Below, piece by piece: positions 34,005-42,226 of a stretch of 64,000 nt of DNA (positions are counted from its first letter, which is position 1; each line of letters begins with the position of its first letter). The notes under the pieces are model-generated. The model was not told the origin of the DNA, made no database searches, and saw only the letters and a program-made list of their open reading frames with translations. This DNA comes from Amycolatopsis sp. A133 (GTDB lineage Bacteria > Actinomycetota > Actinomycetes > Mycobacteriales > Pseudonocardiaceae): contig NZ_JAVHJU010000062.1 of assembly GCF_031082405.1 (NCBI RefSeq), forward strand, positions 1 through 64,000, in the 5' to 3' direction. Both the position numbers and the translations under genes were made by a program.

Positions 34005-35425
34005 CAGAGCGAGGCCTGCTCGACCGTCGGCAGGCAGACCTCGAACCGGGTGTTCCCCGGCTCCGATTCGACGCGCAGGTCGCCCTGGTGCCGCTCGACC
34101 ACGATCTTCCACGAGATGTCCAGGCCCAGCCCGGTGCCCTCGCCGACCGGCTTGGTCGTGAAGAACGGCTCGAAGATCCGCGGCTTGATGTCCGCGGGGA
34201 TGCCGGGGCCGGTGTCGCCGACCTCGACGCGGATCTGGTCGTCGACGCGCCACGTCCGCAGCGTCAGCGTGCCCTCGCCGGCCATCGCGCCGAGGGCGTT
34301 GTCGATGATGTTCGTCCAGACCTGGTTCAGCTCGGCCGGGTACGCCGGGATCTTCGGCAGGCTGCGGTCGTACTCCTTGACGACGCGGACGCCGTCGCCG
34401 ATCTTGCCGGACAGCATCACGAGCGTGGAGTCGAGGCCGTCGTGGACGTCGACCCACTGGTGCGGCGCCCGGTCCATCTGCGAGTACTGCTTGGCCTTGC
34501 CGACCAGCGCCGAGATGCGCGTGGTGGAGTCCTCGATCTCGCCCATCAGCATCTCGGTTTCGAGCGCGTAGGCGAGCCAGCGGACGGCGCCGTCGATGAA
34601 GGTGTCGCCGACCTGCTCGAGGACGTTGTCCAGGTCGGCCGTGGTCAGGCCGGCGCGGACGTAGATGTCGGCGAGGTCCCAGCCGCCGTCGATGCCGCGG
34701 TCGTCGAACCAGTCGCCGATCTCGTCCTCGCGGTCGGACTGCTGCATCGCGGTCAGCTTCTCCGCCTGCACGATCTGCTTGACGAGGCGTTCCTGGACGT
34801 CGATGAGCTGGTAGAGCAGCTCCGGATCGATGTCCTTCTTGGCCAGGAAGGCGAGCTTGTGCCGCATCCCGGCGACGCGTTCGCGCAGGGCGGACGTCGC
34901 CCGGACGGCGGCCGCGGCCGGGTTGTTCAGCTCGTGCGTCAGGCCGGCCGACAGCTCGCCGAGCGCCAGCAGCCGGCGGCGGGAACCGATCACCGTGTCG
35001 CTGTTGCGCCAGCCCAGGTACATGCCTTCCAGCAGGTGCGTCGCCATCGGGAACCACTTGCGGAACTCGGTGGAGAACTCCTTCGACGGCAGCGCCAGCA
35101 GCGTCAGGTCGCTCAGCGCCTGCACCGTGGCGCCGTAGCGGTGCTCGGCTTCCTGGTGCACGAAGAACTGCGTCGCGCCGAAGTAGGCGCCGCGCTGGTC
35201 CGAGCGGTTGGTCTCGATCTCGGTGCCGCTGACCAGCCGCGTCATCCGGACGGCGCCGTTCAGGATCACGTAGAAGCAGGTCGCCTCGTCACCCTCGCGG
35301 ATGACGAACGTGTCGCCCTGGTGGCGCTCGATCACGCCGTTGGCGGCGACCCAGTCGAGCTGGCCTTCGGAAAGGTGTTCGAACAGGAAGAGGCCGCGAA
35401 GCTCTTCCCGCGGCAGTGCGCTCAT
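34004..35425 (-). CDS. Histidine kinase with N-terminal cyclic-nucleotide-binding domain
   Basis: 473 aa soluble kinase. Residues ~10-125 are a cNMP-binding (Crp-like) beta-roll (LFLFEHLSEGQLDWVAANGV, GDTFVIREGDEATCFYVILN). The phospho-acceptor His is in LSAGLTHELNNPAAA (~160). The ATPase domain has N box NQVWTNIIDNALGAM, G1 DTGPGIP and G2 GTGLGL. There is no membrane segment. It overlaps the stop-start of the receiver-flavin reductase gene (ATGA). That neighbour's receiver domain is the obvious phosphoryl target. Confidence 0.92.
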   Translation of the reverse strand: MSALPREELRGLFLFEHLSEGQLDWVAANGVIERHQGDTFVIREGDEATCFYVILNGAVRMTRLVSGTEIETNRSDQRGAYFGATQFFVHQEAEHRYGATVQALSDLTLLALPSKEFSTEFRKWFPMATHLLEGMYLGWRNSDTVIGSRRRLLALGELSAGLTHELNNPAAAAVRATSALRERVAGMRHKLAFLAKKDIDPELLYQLIDVQERLVKQIVQAEKLTAMQQSDREDEIGDWFDDRGIDGGWDLADIYVRAGLTTADLDNVLEQVGDTFIDGAVRWLAYALETEMLMGEIEDSTTRISALVGKAKQYSQMDRAPHQWVDVHDGLDSTLVMLSGKIGDGVRVVKEYDRSLPKIPAYPAELNQVWTNIIDNALGAMAGEGTLTLRTWRVDDQIRVEVGDTGPGIPADIKPRIFEPFFTTKPVGEGTGLGLDISWKIVVERHQGDLRVESEPGNTRFEVCLPTVEQASL

Positions 35426-37074
35426 TGTTCCTCCAGGTACCGGTGTACCAGCGTCACGGCCATCGCGCCCTCGCCGACCGCGGACGCCACCCGCTTGACC
35501 GACTGGGACCGCACGTCACCGGCCACGAACACGCCGGGGATCGACGATTCGAGGTAGTGCGGATCACGGTCGAGCGGCCAGCCCGCCGGCCGCTGCCCGG
35601 CGGACAGCAGGTCGGGGCCGGTGCACACAAAGCCGTGCTCGTCGCGGTGGATGGCGTCACCGAGCCAGTCGGTGCGCGGGGCGGCGCCGATGAAGATGAA
35701 CAGGTGCCCGCTCTCGACCGTCTCGGTGACGCCGTTCTCGCACAGCGTGATCCGCTCGAGGTGGCCGTCGCCGTGGACCTGCTTGATCGTGGTGTGGGTG
35801 CGGACGTGGATGTTCCCGATGCCGGCGATCTGCTCGATCAGGTAGTGCGACATCGACGCCTCCAGCGACGCGCCGCGCACCAGGATCGTGACGTCGCTGG
35901 CGTGCTTGGAGAAGAACACCGCGGCCTGCCCGGCGGAGTTGGCGCCGCCGACGATGTAGACGTGCTCGCCCTTGCACTCGGGCGCCTCGGTCGCGGCCGA
36001 GCCGTAGTAGACGCCGCGGCCGGTCAGCTCCTCGACGCCGTCGGCTTCCAGGGCGCGGTAGTTGACGCCGCTGGCGAGGATCACCGAGTGCGCGGCGATC
36101 TCGCTGCCGTCACCGAAGGTGATCACCCGCGACGAACCGCGGGCCTCCAGGCCGACGACGTCGCGCGCGGTCAGCACCTCGGCGCCGAACTTCTGCGCCT
36201 GGCGCCGGGCCCGGTCGGTCAGCTGCGCGCCCGAAACGCCGTCGGGGAAGCCGAGGTAGTTCTCGATGCGCGAACTCGTGCCGGCCTGGCCGCCGGTGGC
36301 CTTCTTCTCGACGAGCACCGTGCGCAGGCCTTCGGAAGCGCCGTACACCGCGGCGCCTAGGCCGGCCGGGCCGCCGCCGATGACGACGAGGTCGTAGAAC
36401 TCCTGCGCGGGCCGGGTCGACAAACCGACCGCGTCGGCGATCTCGCTGCCCGTCGGCTGCTTGAGGACGGTGCCGTCCGGCGTGACGACCACCGGGATGT
36501 CGGCTTCGGTGGCGTCCGCGGCCTGCAGCAGGCGCTTGCCTTCGTCGTCTTCGACGGAGTACCAGCGGTACGGCACGGCGTTGCGCGCGAGGAAGTCGCG
36601 CATGTGGAACGAGGGCGACGAGTACTTGTGGCCGACGAGCTTGACCTCCTCGACCGGCCGGTCGCCGACCGCCTTCCACGTCTCGACCAGCGCGTCGATC
36701 ACCGGGTAGAGCTTCTCCTCCGGCGGGTCCCACGGCTTGAGCAGGTAGTGGTCGACGTCGACGACGTTGATCGCCTGGATCGCGGCGTCGGTGTCGGCGT
36801 AGGCGGTCAGCAGGGCGCGGCGGGCGTGCGGGAACAGGTCCATCGCCTTCTCCAGGAAGGCGATCCCGTCCATCTGCGGCATCCGGTAGTCGGCGAGGAT
36901 GGCCGCGACGGCGTCGCCGCGCAGCTTGATCTCGCGCAGCGCCTCGAGGGCGTCCTGGCCGGAGTCGGCGCGGATGACGCGGTAGTCCTTCCCGTAGCGC
37001 CGGCGCAGGTCACGGGCGACCGAGCGGGACACGGCGGGATCGTCGTCGACGGTCATCAGGATCGGCTGGCTCAC
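35422..37074 (-). CDS. Receiver domain fused to thioredoxin-reductase-like flavoprotein
   Basis: 550 aa. Residues 1-~130 are a response-regulator receiver (VDDDPAVSRSV, phospho-Asp in ILADYRMPQMDG, conserved Lys in YLLKPWDPP). A thioredoxin-like segment follows (~150-215), then FAD- and NAD-binding domains (DLVVIGGGPAGLGAAVYGAS, VYIVGGANSAGQAA, VFVAGDVR). The CxxC disulfide of thioredoxin reductase is replaced by GSAATEA, so thioredoxin reduction is unlikely. The output of the two-component pair is therefore an enzyme, not a DNA-binding domain. Confidence 0.92.
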   Translation of the reverse strand: MSQPILMTVDDDPAVSRSVARDLRRRYGKDYRVIRADSGQDALEALREIKLRGDAVAAILADYRMPQMDGIAFLEKAMDLFPHARRALLTAYADTDAAIQAINVVDVDHYLLKPWDPPEEKLYPVIDALVETWKAVGDRPVEEVKLVGHKYSSPSFHMRDFLARNAVPYRWYSVEDDEGKRLLQAADATEADIPVVVTPDGTVLKQPTGSEIADAVGLSTRPAQEFYDLVVIGGGPAGLGAAVYGASEGLRTVLVEKKATGGQAGTSSRIENYLGFPDGVSGAQLTDRARRQAQKFGAEVLTARDVVGLEARGSSRVITFGDGSEIAAHSVILASGVNYRALEADGVEELTGRGVYYGSAATEAPECKGEHVYIVGGANSAGQAAVFFSKHASDVTILVRGASLEASMSHYLIEQIAGIGNIHVRTHTTIKQVHGDGHLERITLCENGVTETVESGHLFIFIGAAPRTDWLGDAIHRDEHGFVCTGPDLLSAGQRPAGWPLDRDPHYLESSIPGVFVAGDVRSQSVKRVASAVGEGAMAVTLVHRYLEEQ

Positions 37075-37084
37075 GAGGTGCAGC

Positions 37085-38011
37085 CTACGTCTCGCGGTGC
37101 TCCGCCGGGGAGGACCGCCGTTTCGGGACCTGGACCCGCTCCAGGTCCTCGGCGACCACGATCTCGCCGTCGAACTCGGCTTCGGCTTCTTCCGCGAAGC
37201 GTTCCGGCTCGGGGTAGCGCTGCGAAAAGTGGGTCAGCACGAGCTGCCGGACACCCGACTCGGCCGCCACGCGCGCGGCCTGCTGCGCGGTCAGGTGCCC
37301 GAAGTCACGAGCGAGCCGCGTGTCCTCGGCGAGGAACGTCGACTCGATGACGAGCGTGTCGGCGTCTTCGGCGAGCGCGTACACCGCGTCGCACAGCCGG
37401 GTGTCCATCACGAACGCGAACCGCTGGCCCCGCCGGGGGACGCTGACGTCGTCGAGCGTGGTGGTCCCGAGCCGGCCCTCGCGCTGCAGCCGGCCGACGT
37501 CCGGGCCCGCGATACCGCGTTCTGCGAGCCGCTCGGGCAGCATCGTGCGGCCGTCCGGCTCGACCAGGCGGTAGCCGAAGGCCTCGACGGGGTGGCTCAG
37601 GCGCCGGGCCTCGATGGCGACCTTCCCGGTGGCGATCGGCCCGTCTTCCGCGATCGGGTGTTCCCGCAGGTCGGCCTGCTCGTAGAACGCCGTCGCGTGC
37701 CGCATCCGCTCGAAGTAGTGCGCGCCCGACGCCGGGAAGTGGGCGTGCACCGGGTGCTTGACGGCGTCGAGCGAGAGCCGCTGGATCACCCCGGGCAGGC
37801 CGAGGCTGTGGTCGCCGTGGAAGTGGGTGATGCAGATCCGCGTGATGTCCGTGGCGGGCACGCCCGCCCGCAGCATCTGCCGCTGAGTGCCCTCGCCGGG
37901 GTCGAAGAGGATGCCCTCGCCGTCCCAGCGGAGGAGGTAGCCGTTCTGGTTGCGCAGGCGTGTGGGCACCTGGCTCGCGGTGCCCAGCACCACCAGTTCC
38001 CGGGTCGACAC
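37085..38011 (-). CDS. rnz: Ribonuclease Z (tRNA 3'-end endonuclease)
   Basis: 308 aa beta-lactamase-fold nuclease that trims tRNA 3' ends. The metal motif THFHGDHSLGLPG (~60-72), VMDTRLCD and the C-terminal LTHFSQRYP His are in place, with family opening VVLGTASQVPTRLRNQNGYL. GTG start. It is second in the operon, 13 nt after hdeD, and 10 nt before the receiver-flavin reductase gene. Confidence 0.93.
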   Translation of the reverse strand: MSTRELVVLGTASQVPTRLRNQNGYLLRWDGEGILFDPGEGTQRQMLRAGVPATDITRICITHFHGDHSLGLPGVIQRLSLDAVKHPVHAHFPASGAHYFERMRHATAFYEQADLREHPIAEDGPIATGKVAIEARRLSHPVEAFGYRLVEPDGRTMLPERLAERGIAGPDVGRLQREGRLGTTTLDDVSVPRRGQRFAFVMDTRLCDAVYALAEDADTLVIESTFLAEDTRLARDFGHLTAQQAARVAAESGVRQLVLTHFSQRYPEPERFAEEAEAEFDGEIVVAEDLERVQVPKRRSSPAEHRET

Positions 38012-38024
38012 CCCCGAACGATAC

Positions 38025-38594
38025 TCAGGCGGCGAGTTTCCCGTCCCCTAGTTTGCGCAGCCGGAACGCCAGCACCAGCAGCACGATGCCGTACAGCAGC
38101 GCGTAGATCCCGGCGAGCAGCGCGATGCCGTACGCGCCGGCGATCGGGTGGATCACGATGAGGACGCCGGCGAGCACGGAGATCGCGCCGGCCGCGACGA
38201 GGAACGCCTCGCCCTTGATCTGCTTGCGCAGCCGGATCGCCGCGGCGATCTCGGCGATCCCGGTGATGATCGCCCAGAAGCCGACCAGCAGGGCCAGCAG
38301 CAGTACCGTGATCCCCGGCCACACCAGCACGAGGATCCCGGCGACGACGCCGAGCGCGCCGAGGACGCCGTAGGCCACGCGGTGCGCGGTGTCACCCGGG
38401 CGGAACGCCTGCATCAGGCCGCCGATGCCGTCGACGATCGCGTACACGCCGTACAGGATCGCCAGGACGAGCACGGTGGCGCCGGGCCAGATCAGCGCGA
38501 AGAGCCCGAAGAGCACCGCGAACACGCCGCGGACGGCGGCGATCGGCCAGGCCCGGCGGGGTTCGACGACGGTGAACGCTGCGAAGGAGGTCAT
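38025..38594 (-). CDS. HdeD family membrane protein (DUF308)
   Basis: 189 aa with six regularly spaced membrane helices in three pairs, each pair ending near an RxG or RK motif (VFAVLFGLFALIWPGATVLV, VVAGILVLVWPGITVLLLAL, SVLAGVLIVIHPIAGAYGIA), the repeat pattern of HdeD/DUF308 proteins linked to acid and envelope stress. GGGAG precedes the ATG. First gene of the five-gene leftward operon. Confidence 0.88.
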   Translation of the reverse strand: MTSFAAFTVVEPRRAWPIAAVRGVFAVLFGLFALIWPGATVLVLAILYGVYAIVDGIGGLMQAFRPGDTAHRVAYGVLGALGVVAGILVLVWPGITVLLLALLVGFWAIITGIAEIAAAIRLRKQIKGEAFLVAAGAISVLAGVLIVIHPIAGAYGIALLAGIYALLYGIVLLVLAFRLRKLGDGKLAA

Positions 38595-38700
38595 CTGCCG
38601 CTCCCGGATCGATGGGGACCTCAGCTTTTGGACACCTCAGTATCGCGACGATTACCCCGTCCGGCGCCCCGAACACCCCGTTCGGGTGTATCCACAAAGG

Positions 38701-38740
38701 ACCGGCGTGCGCCGCGGCCGCCACCACGGCGCACGCCGGT
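38701..38740 (-). terminator. Terminator of the ricin/beta-helix gene
   Basis: A perfect 14-bp stem (ACCGGCGTGCGCCG and complement) with a 12-nt loop lies 3 nt past the stop of the leftward gene at 38744-40924. No T-run. It also separates that gene from the hdeD promoter region (38595-38700). Confidence 0.8.
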
Positions 38741-38743
38741 GAT

Positions 38744-40924
38744 TCAGGGGTAACTCACCAGGTTGACGGCCTTGGTGCCCGACGGCGTCGCCGGTCCGGT
38801 GTTGTTGATCACGTGCGTGATCGTGCCCTGGTAGTTGAGCGACACGGTCACCATGTCGTGGAACCGGACACCCGGCGTGTTCGGCGCCTCGTACGCGTGA
38901 GCGCTGGCCACCGACGGGTTGGTGCTGAAGTAGCAGTAGCTGCCCAGCCCCCACGCCTCGTGACTGGTGACGTTCGGGCCGACCTTGTAGGCGGAGAAGC
39001 CCGGTGTCGACCCGTTCATCCAGCTGGCCTGGTTCGGCACGTCGTAGGGCATTTCGTTCTGGAAGAAGTAGGTCCGGCCGCCGTTGCCGTTCCAGATGAC
39101 CTGGGTCTTCTGGTAGTGCTCGACGAAGAGGCCGTACATCGTGACGTCGTTGCCGTTCACGACGAGCCCGGTGTCGGCGGTGTTGGTGGTCCAGCCGACG
39201 TATTCGTTGCGCTCGGCGTGATCGGCGCGCCAGATCCACATGTGGTCGCCGATCACGTTGCTGCTGTTGACCACCAGGCTGGTCGTCGCCTTGCCGACGG
39301 CGGCGCCGCCGATCCGGAAGAACACGTCGTGCAGCGACGTCGGGTTCGCCGCGTGGTTCGCGGCCGAGCCGGCCGGGCCGACCTGCATGAGCGTGTTCGA
39401 GTTCGTCGTGCCCGCGTCGACCAGCAGGCCGGCGAGCTTGACGCCGTCGACGTCGTCCACGGTCATCGCGGTGATGCCGTTGTCCGGGATCAGCGTGGCG
39501 ATGCCGAGGCCGAGCACGACGGTGTCCGGACGGGTGACGCGCAGGGTCTGGTTCAGGTGGTAGACACCGGGCGTGACCAGCAGGTTCTTGCCCGCGGCGA
39601 GCGCGGCGTTCAAGTCCGCGGCGGTGGCGCCGGGCTTCGCGATGTAGAACTGGTCGATGGGCAGCGACGTGCCGGGGGCGGCGCCGTTGGCCCAGCTGGT
39701 GCCGGACGCGTTGGTCTTCACACCGGGCACGAAGACCTGGTACTTGCCGGCGCTGTCGATGTAGAGGAACGGCTTCTCGCGCACGACCGGCGTCTGGCCG
39801 ACCGTGGTGTAAGGCGGGGCCGGGAAGGTGTTGGCGGGCGCGCCCTGGACGCCGGTGAAGACCATGTTCCAGTTGGCGCCGTTCCAGCTGCCGAACTGCG
39901 AGTTGCGGGAGATCCACTGCTGCTGCGAGCCGGAGCGGACCTGGCCGTCGATCTTCGTGTCGGAGATCCAGCCGCCGCTGGCCCAGCCGCCGTCGTCGAG
40001 CTGCAGGTCACCGCGGACGTGCATGCGGCGGTAGGGCGCGGCCTGGCTGACCGCCCAGCGGTCGGCGCCCCCGGCCGGGGTCACGGACAGGTTTTCGGCG
40101 CCCCGCCAGAAGTTCTGCGTGGCGTTCTGCGGCGGGAACCAGTCGGCCTCGACGTGCACGGCACCGTTGATCGTGACGGCGTCGGGGCTCAGCCCAAGGC
40201 CCAGCACCTGCGTGTAGAAGCCGACGTTGACGTCGTTGGCGTAGGTGCCGGGCTTGAACATCACGGCGTAGCGCTGGCTGCCGAACTGGTTGCGCTCCTG
40301 CTGGGCGAAGATGCTGTTCAGCCGGCTCTGGATGGCCGAGCTCGGCATGGACGGGTCGAAGACGACGACGTTCGGCCCGAAGTCCGGCTGGCCCGGCTGG
40401 CTCGTGTTCACGGGGGTCAGCATGAAGGACTGGGCCCCGGTGCCGTTGCAGGTGTACTGCTGCAGCTGAACCGAGTCGGCGGCGGAGGCCCCGGGGACGT
40501 CGAGGCACTTACCGCTGTTGCGGCTGACGAAGTGGTAGCGCCCGTTGCCTTCGTCGACGGCCTGCCACTGCTGGTTGGCGCCGCCGGAGTAGGTCCAAAG
40601 CTGGAGGAGCCCGCCATCGGCGGCGGAGACGCCGGTGACGTCCCAGGTCGCGGCGGGGTTGCTCCGGGCGTTGACGCGGAAGTAACCGTCGCCGGTGGAC
40701 TGGAACTGCCACTGCTGGGAGCCGGTCTGGTTGCAGGTGTACTGCTGCACGACGGTCCCATCGGCGGTCCCGGCCGCCCGGGCATCAACGCACTTACCGC
40801 TGTTCGCGGCGGCCACGGTGTACCAGCCGTCGGGGGTGACCGCGGCGTCCGCGGTCGTGGTCAGGCTCGTTGTCAGGACTGACGCTGCTGCGAGCAGTGT
40901 CATCACCCGCCGTCTCGTCTTCAT
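38744..40924 (-). CDS. Secreted ricin-type lectin fused to a beta-helix (pectate-lyase-like) domain
   Basis: 726 aa. Signal peptide (MKTRRRVMTLLAAASVLTTS, cleavage near ADAAV). Residues ~30-165 are a beta-trefoil with QxW motifs (SQQWQF, NQQWQA) that binds sugars. The rest is a right-handed beta-helix resembling GH55/pectate-lyase folds: VVFDPSMPSSAIQSRLNSIF, then GTYANDVNVGFYTQVLGLGL, VYHLNQTLRVTRPDTVVLGL. Related proteins carry misleading names such as adenylyl cyclase. I cannot assign a catalytic residue; exo-beta-glucanase or similar is possible. GGAGG precedes the ATG. Confidence 0.8.
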   Translation of the reverse strand: MKTRRRVMTLLAAASVLTTSLTTTADAAVTPDGWYTVAAANSGKCVDARAAGTADGTVVQQYTCNQTGSQQWQFQSTGDGYFRVNARSNPAATWDVTGVSAADGGLLQLWTYSGGANQQWQAVDEGNGRYHFVSRNSGKCLDVPGASAADSVQLQQYTCNGTGAQSFMLTPVNTSQPGQPDFGPNVVVFDPSMPSSAIQSRLNSIFAQQERNQFGSQRYAVMFKPGTYANDVNVGFYTQVLGLGLSPDAVTINGAVHVEADWFPPQNATQNFWRGAENLSVTPAGGADRWAVSQAAPYRRMHVRGDLQLDDGGWASGGWISDTKIDGQVRSGSQQQWISRNSQFGSWNGANWNMVFTGVQGAPANTFPAPPYTTVGQTPVVREKPFLYIDSAGKYQVFVPGVKTNASGTSWANGAAPGTSLPIDQFYIAKPGATAADLNAALAAGKNLLVTPGVYHLNQTLRVTRPDTVVLGLGIATLIPDNGITAMTVDDVDGVKLAGLLVDAGTTNSNTLMQVGPAGSAANHAANPTSLHDVFFRIGGAAVGKATTSLVVNSSNVIGDHMWIWRADHAERNEYVGWTTNTADTGLVVNGNDVTMYGLFVEHYQKTQVIWNGNGGRTYFFQNEMPYDVPNQASWMNGSTPGFSAYKVGPNVTSHEAWGLGSYCYFSTNPSVASAHAYEAPNTPGVRFHDMVTVSLNYQGTITHVINNTGPATPSGTKAVNLVSYP

Positions 40925-41157
40925 CGAGACCTCCTCTGCCGCACGTGGCGGCGTCCATAGAGCAGGAAACGGCAGAGGCGTGCCCGGTCTCGGAGACGCG
41001 GCGTAACGGGCGGGGACCTCGGCGTCACAACCGCGCAAAATGTAACGGCGGCCACAGTCGGGCGTCAATACAGGACTAAAAATAAGGTGTGAATGTGCTG
41101 GTCAGGGGGATGTGGGTAGCTCGGAGGTAGCGTGGGGACCCCCGTGCGGAGTGGGTC

Positions 41158-41186
41158 TTGGCGGGGTGTACTGTATGGGCATACGA
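41158..41186 (+). promoter_or_regulatory. Promoter of tRNA-Ala
   Basis: TTGGCG, a 17-nt spacer and ATACGA lie 24 nt before the mature tRNA 5' end, a normal distance for a short processed leader. The other ~230 nt of the gap back to 40925 show no gene; there is an AT-rich stretch near 41074-41095 that may belong to the leftward lectin gene promoter. Confidence 0.55.
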
Positions 41187-41209
41187 GATGCGGAGTTCAC
41201 CTTCGCTTC

Positions 41210-41282
41210 GGGGCTATGGCGCAGCTGGTAGCGCACCTCACTGGCAGTGAGGGGGTCAGGGGTTCGAGTCCCCTTAGCTCCA
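41210..41282 (+). tRNA. tRNA-Ala (anticodon GGC)
   Basis: 73 nt cloverleaf: acceptor GGGGCTA/TAGCTCC (one G-U), D-arm GCGC-AGCTGGTA-GCGC, anticodon arm CCTCA-CTGGCAG-TGAGG with GGC at the centre, TpsiC arm AGGGG-TTCGAGT-CCCCT, discriminator A, no encoded CCA. Its 3' half is duplicated at 54265-54311, marking it as an integration site. A terminator follows at 41294. Confidence 0.95.
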
Positions 41283-41337
41283 CTTTCTCACAGAACCCCT
41301 TCGTTTCAGCCGTTGTGGCTGGTCGGAGGGGTTTTCT
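41236..41337. repeat. att-like direct repeat, copy 1 (intact tRNA side)
   Basis: From the anticodon stem through the tRNA terminator this stretch repeats at 54265-54362. The first 68 nt differ from copy 2 by one indel and one substitution; beyond that the two diverge in the terminator loop but keep the stem. Two such repeats flanking 13 kb, one with a whole tRNA and one with only its 3' half, is the signature of integration at a tRNA gene. Confidence 0.8.
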
Positions 41338-41675
41338 GCGTTCCCGGTTCGATCAGCAGTGATCGGCTTGCGGCGTGATCTTGTGCTCCTGGTGGGGCAA
41401 ACTGGAGCACCGACCCAGGGGACAACCGGCGCCGTCCGCGCACCGTCGGCCACACTTGGTGACGGCGTCGGCGGCAGTGGTGCCGCCATGCGCCAGCGGC
41501 GCTCGAGATCGTCGAGCAGCCGCTGCTCGACCTCCGGGGCGACGTGGGAGTAGGTCTCGATGACCCGGTTGTCCAGATGATGGGCAGCCACCACCCGCTC
41601 GGACGGTTCAGGTGATCCCCCGCTTCGGCGACTTCCACTTTTCTGTTCCGGGTGGTGTTCCGACCGGACTGCCAC
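41274..41675 (-). pseudogene. Tyrosine integrase remnant (C-terminal end)
   Basis: Only the end of a site-specific recombinase is readable: LDNRVIETYSHVAPEVEQRL then LDDLERRWRM, with the Tyr nucleophile context (ETYSHV) typical of actinobacterial tyrosine integrases. The ~45 residues before it in this frame do not resemble an integrase, and the catalytic Arg-His-Arg region is missing. The frame runs into the tRNA 3' end, as in many tRNA-borne integrases. It directly adjoins the intact tRNA, where the integrase of an integrated element should be. Confidence 0.7.
41294..41335 (+). terminator. Terminator of tRNA-Ala
   Basis: AACCCCTTCG pairs with CGGAGGGGTT across a 20-nt loop and is followed by TTTCTG. 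It is partly duplicated, with a different loop, at 54322-54360. Confidence 0.85.
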
Positions 41676-42226
41676 CGCCGGTTGCCAGGTCGCGCGCCAG
41701 CCAGTCCACCAGATCGGCGAGCGCGGAGTCGATTCCGGCGATCTTCTCGGGACAACTGATCCGCTGCGACGGGCACTGGTTCGCGTTCCGCTTTTCCACG
41801 ACGGCGGCCCGCCAACTTTCGTCTACTCTTTCCCTGAAGTCGCGACGGACAGTCGGATCGGGGTCTTTGGCAAGCGTTACTGCACCCTGCCAGCCGTGTT
41901 GTGTGGCGGTTGCCGACCATCGAGGTTGAGGTATTTGAGCGCCCGGGTGCCCGCGCATTGGAGCCACAACGCTCGTTCTGGCCGTCGCCGCCGTGCTCAA
42001 CGCCAGCGTCGGTTTGCCCGCCACCCACCGCCACGCCCACACCCCAGTCGCCGTCGGCTTCGGGGGCCCTGTCGCCAGCATCCACGCCGACACCACCGCG
42101 ATCGGCACCCGAGTCCTGCGCGACGGCACGTTCTTCAGCTACTCCAACCCGACCAGCCACCTCACCCACCGAGGGCTCACGTTGCAGGGCGGCACGAAGC
42201 GAGGAGGCGAGAACCGGGTCGTCCGG
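41676..42226. other. Degenerate region with no intact gene
   Basis: About 550 nt of mixed coding character and lower codon bias. On the minus strand, a stretch ending near 41608 encodes text such as FRERVDESWRAAVVEKRNAN and GIDSALADLVDWLARDLATG that looks protein-like but matches nothing I know. It has no clear start. I take this as residue of the integrating element. Confidence 0.5.

Noticed and set aside
35422..37074. Calling the receiver-flavoprotein a thioredoxin reductase (trxB)
   Set aside because: The redox CxxC expected between the FAD and NAD segments is replaced by GSAATEA, so the standard reaction cannot be assumed.
38744..40924. Annotating the ricin/beta-helix protein as adenylyl cyclase or coagulation factor-like
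   Set aside because: No cyclase catalytic motif is present; the readable domains are a signal peptide, a beta-trefoil and a beta-helix.
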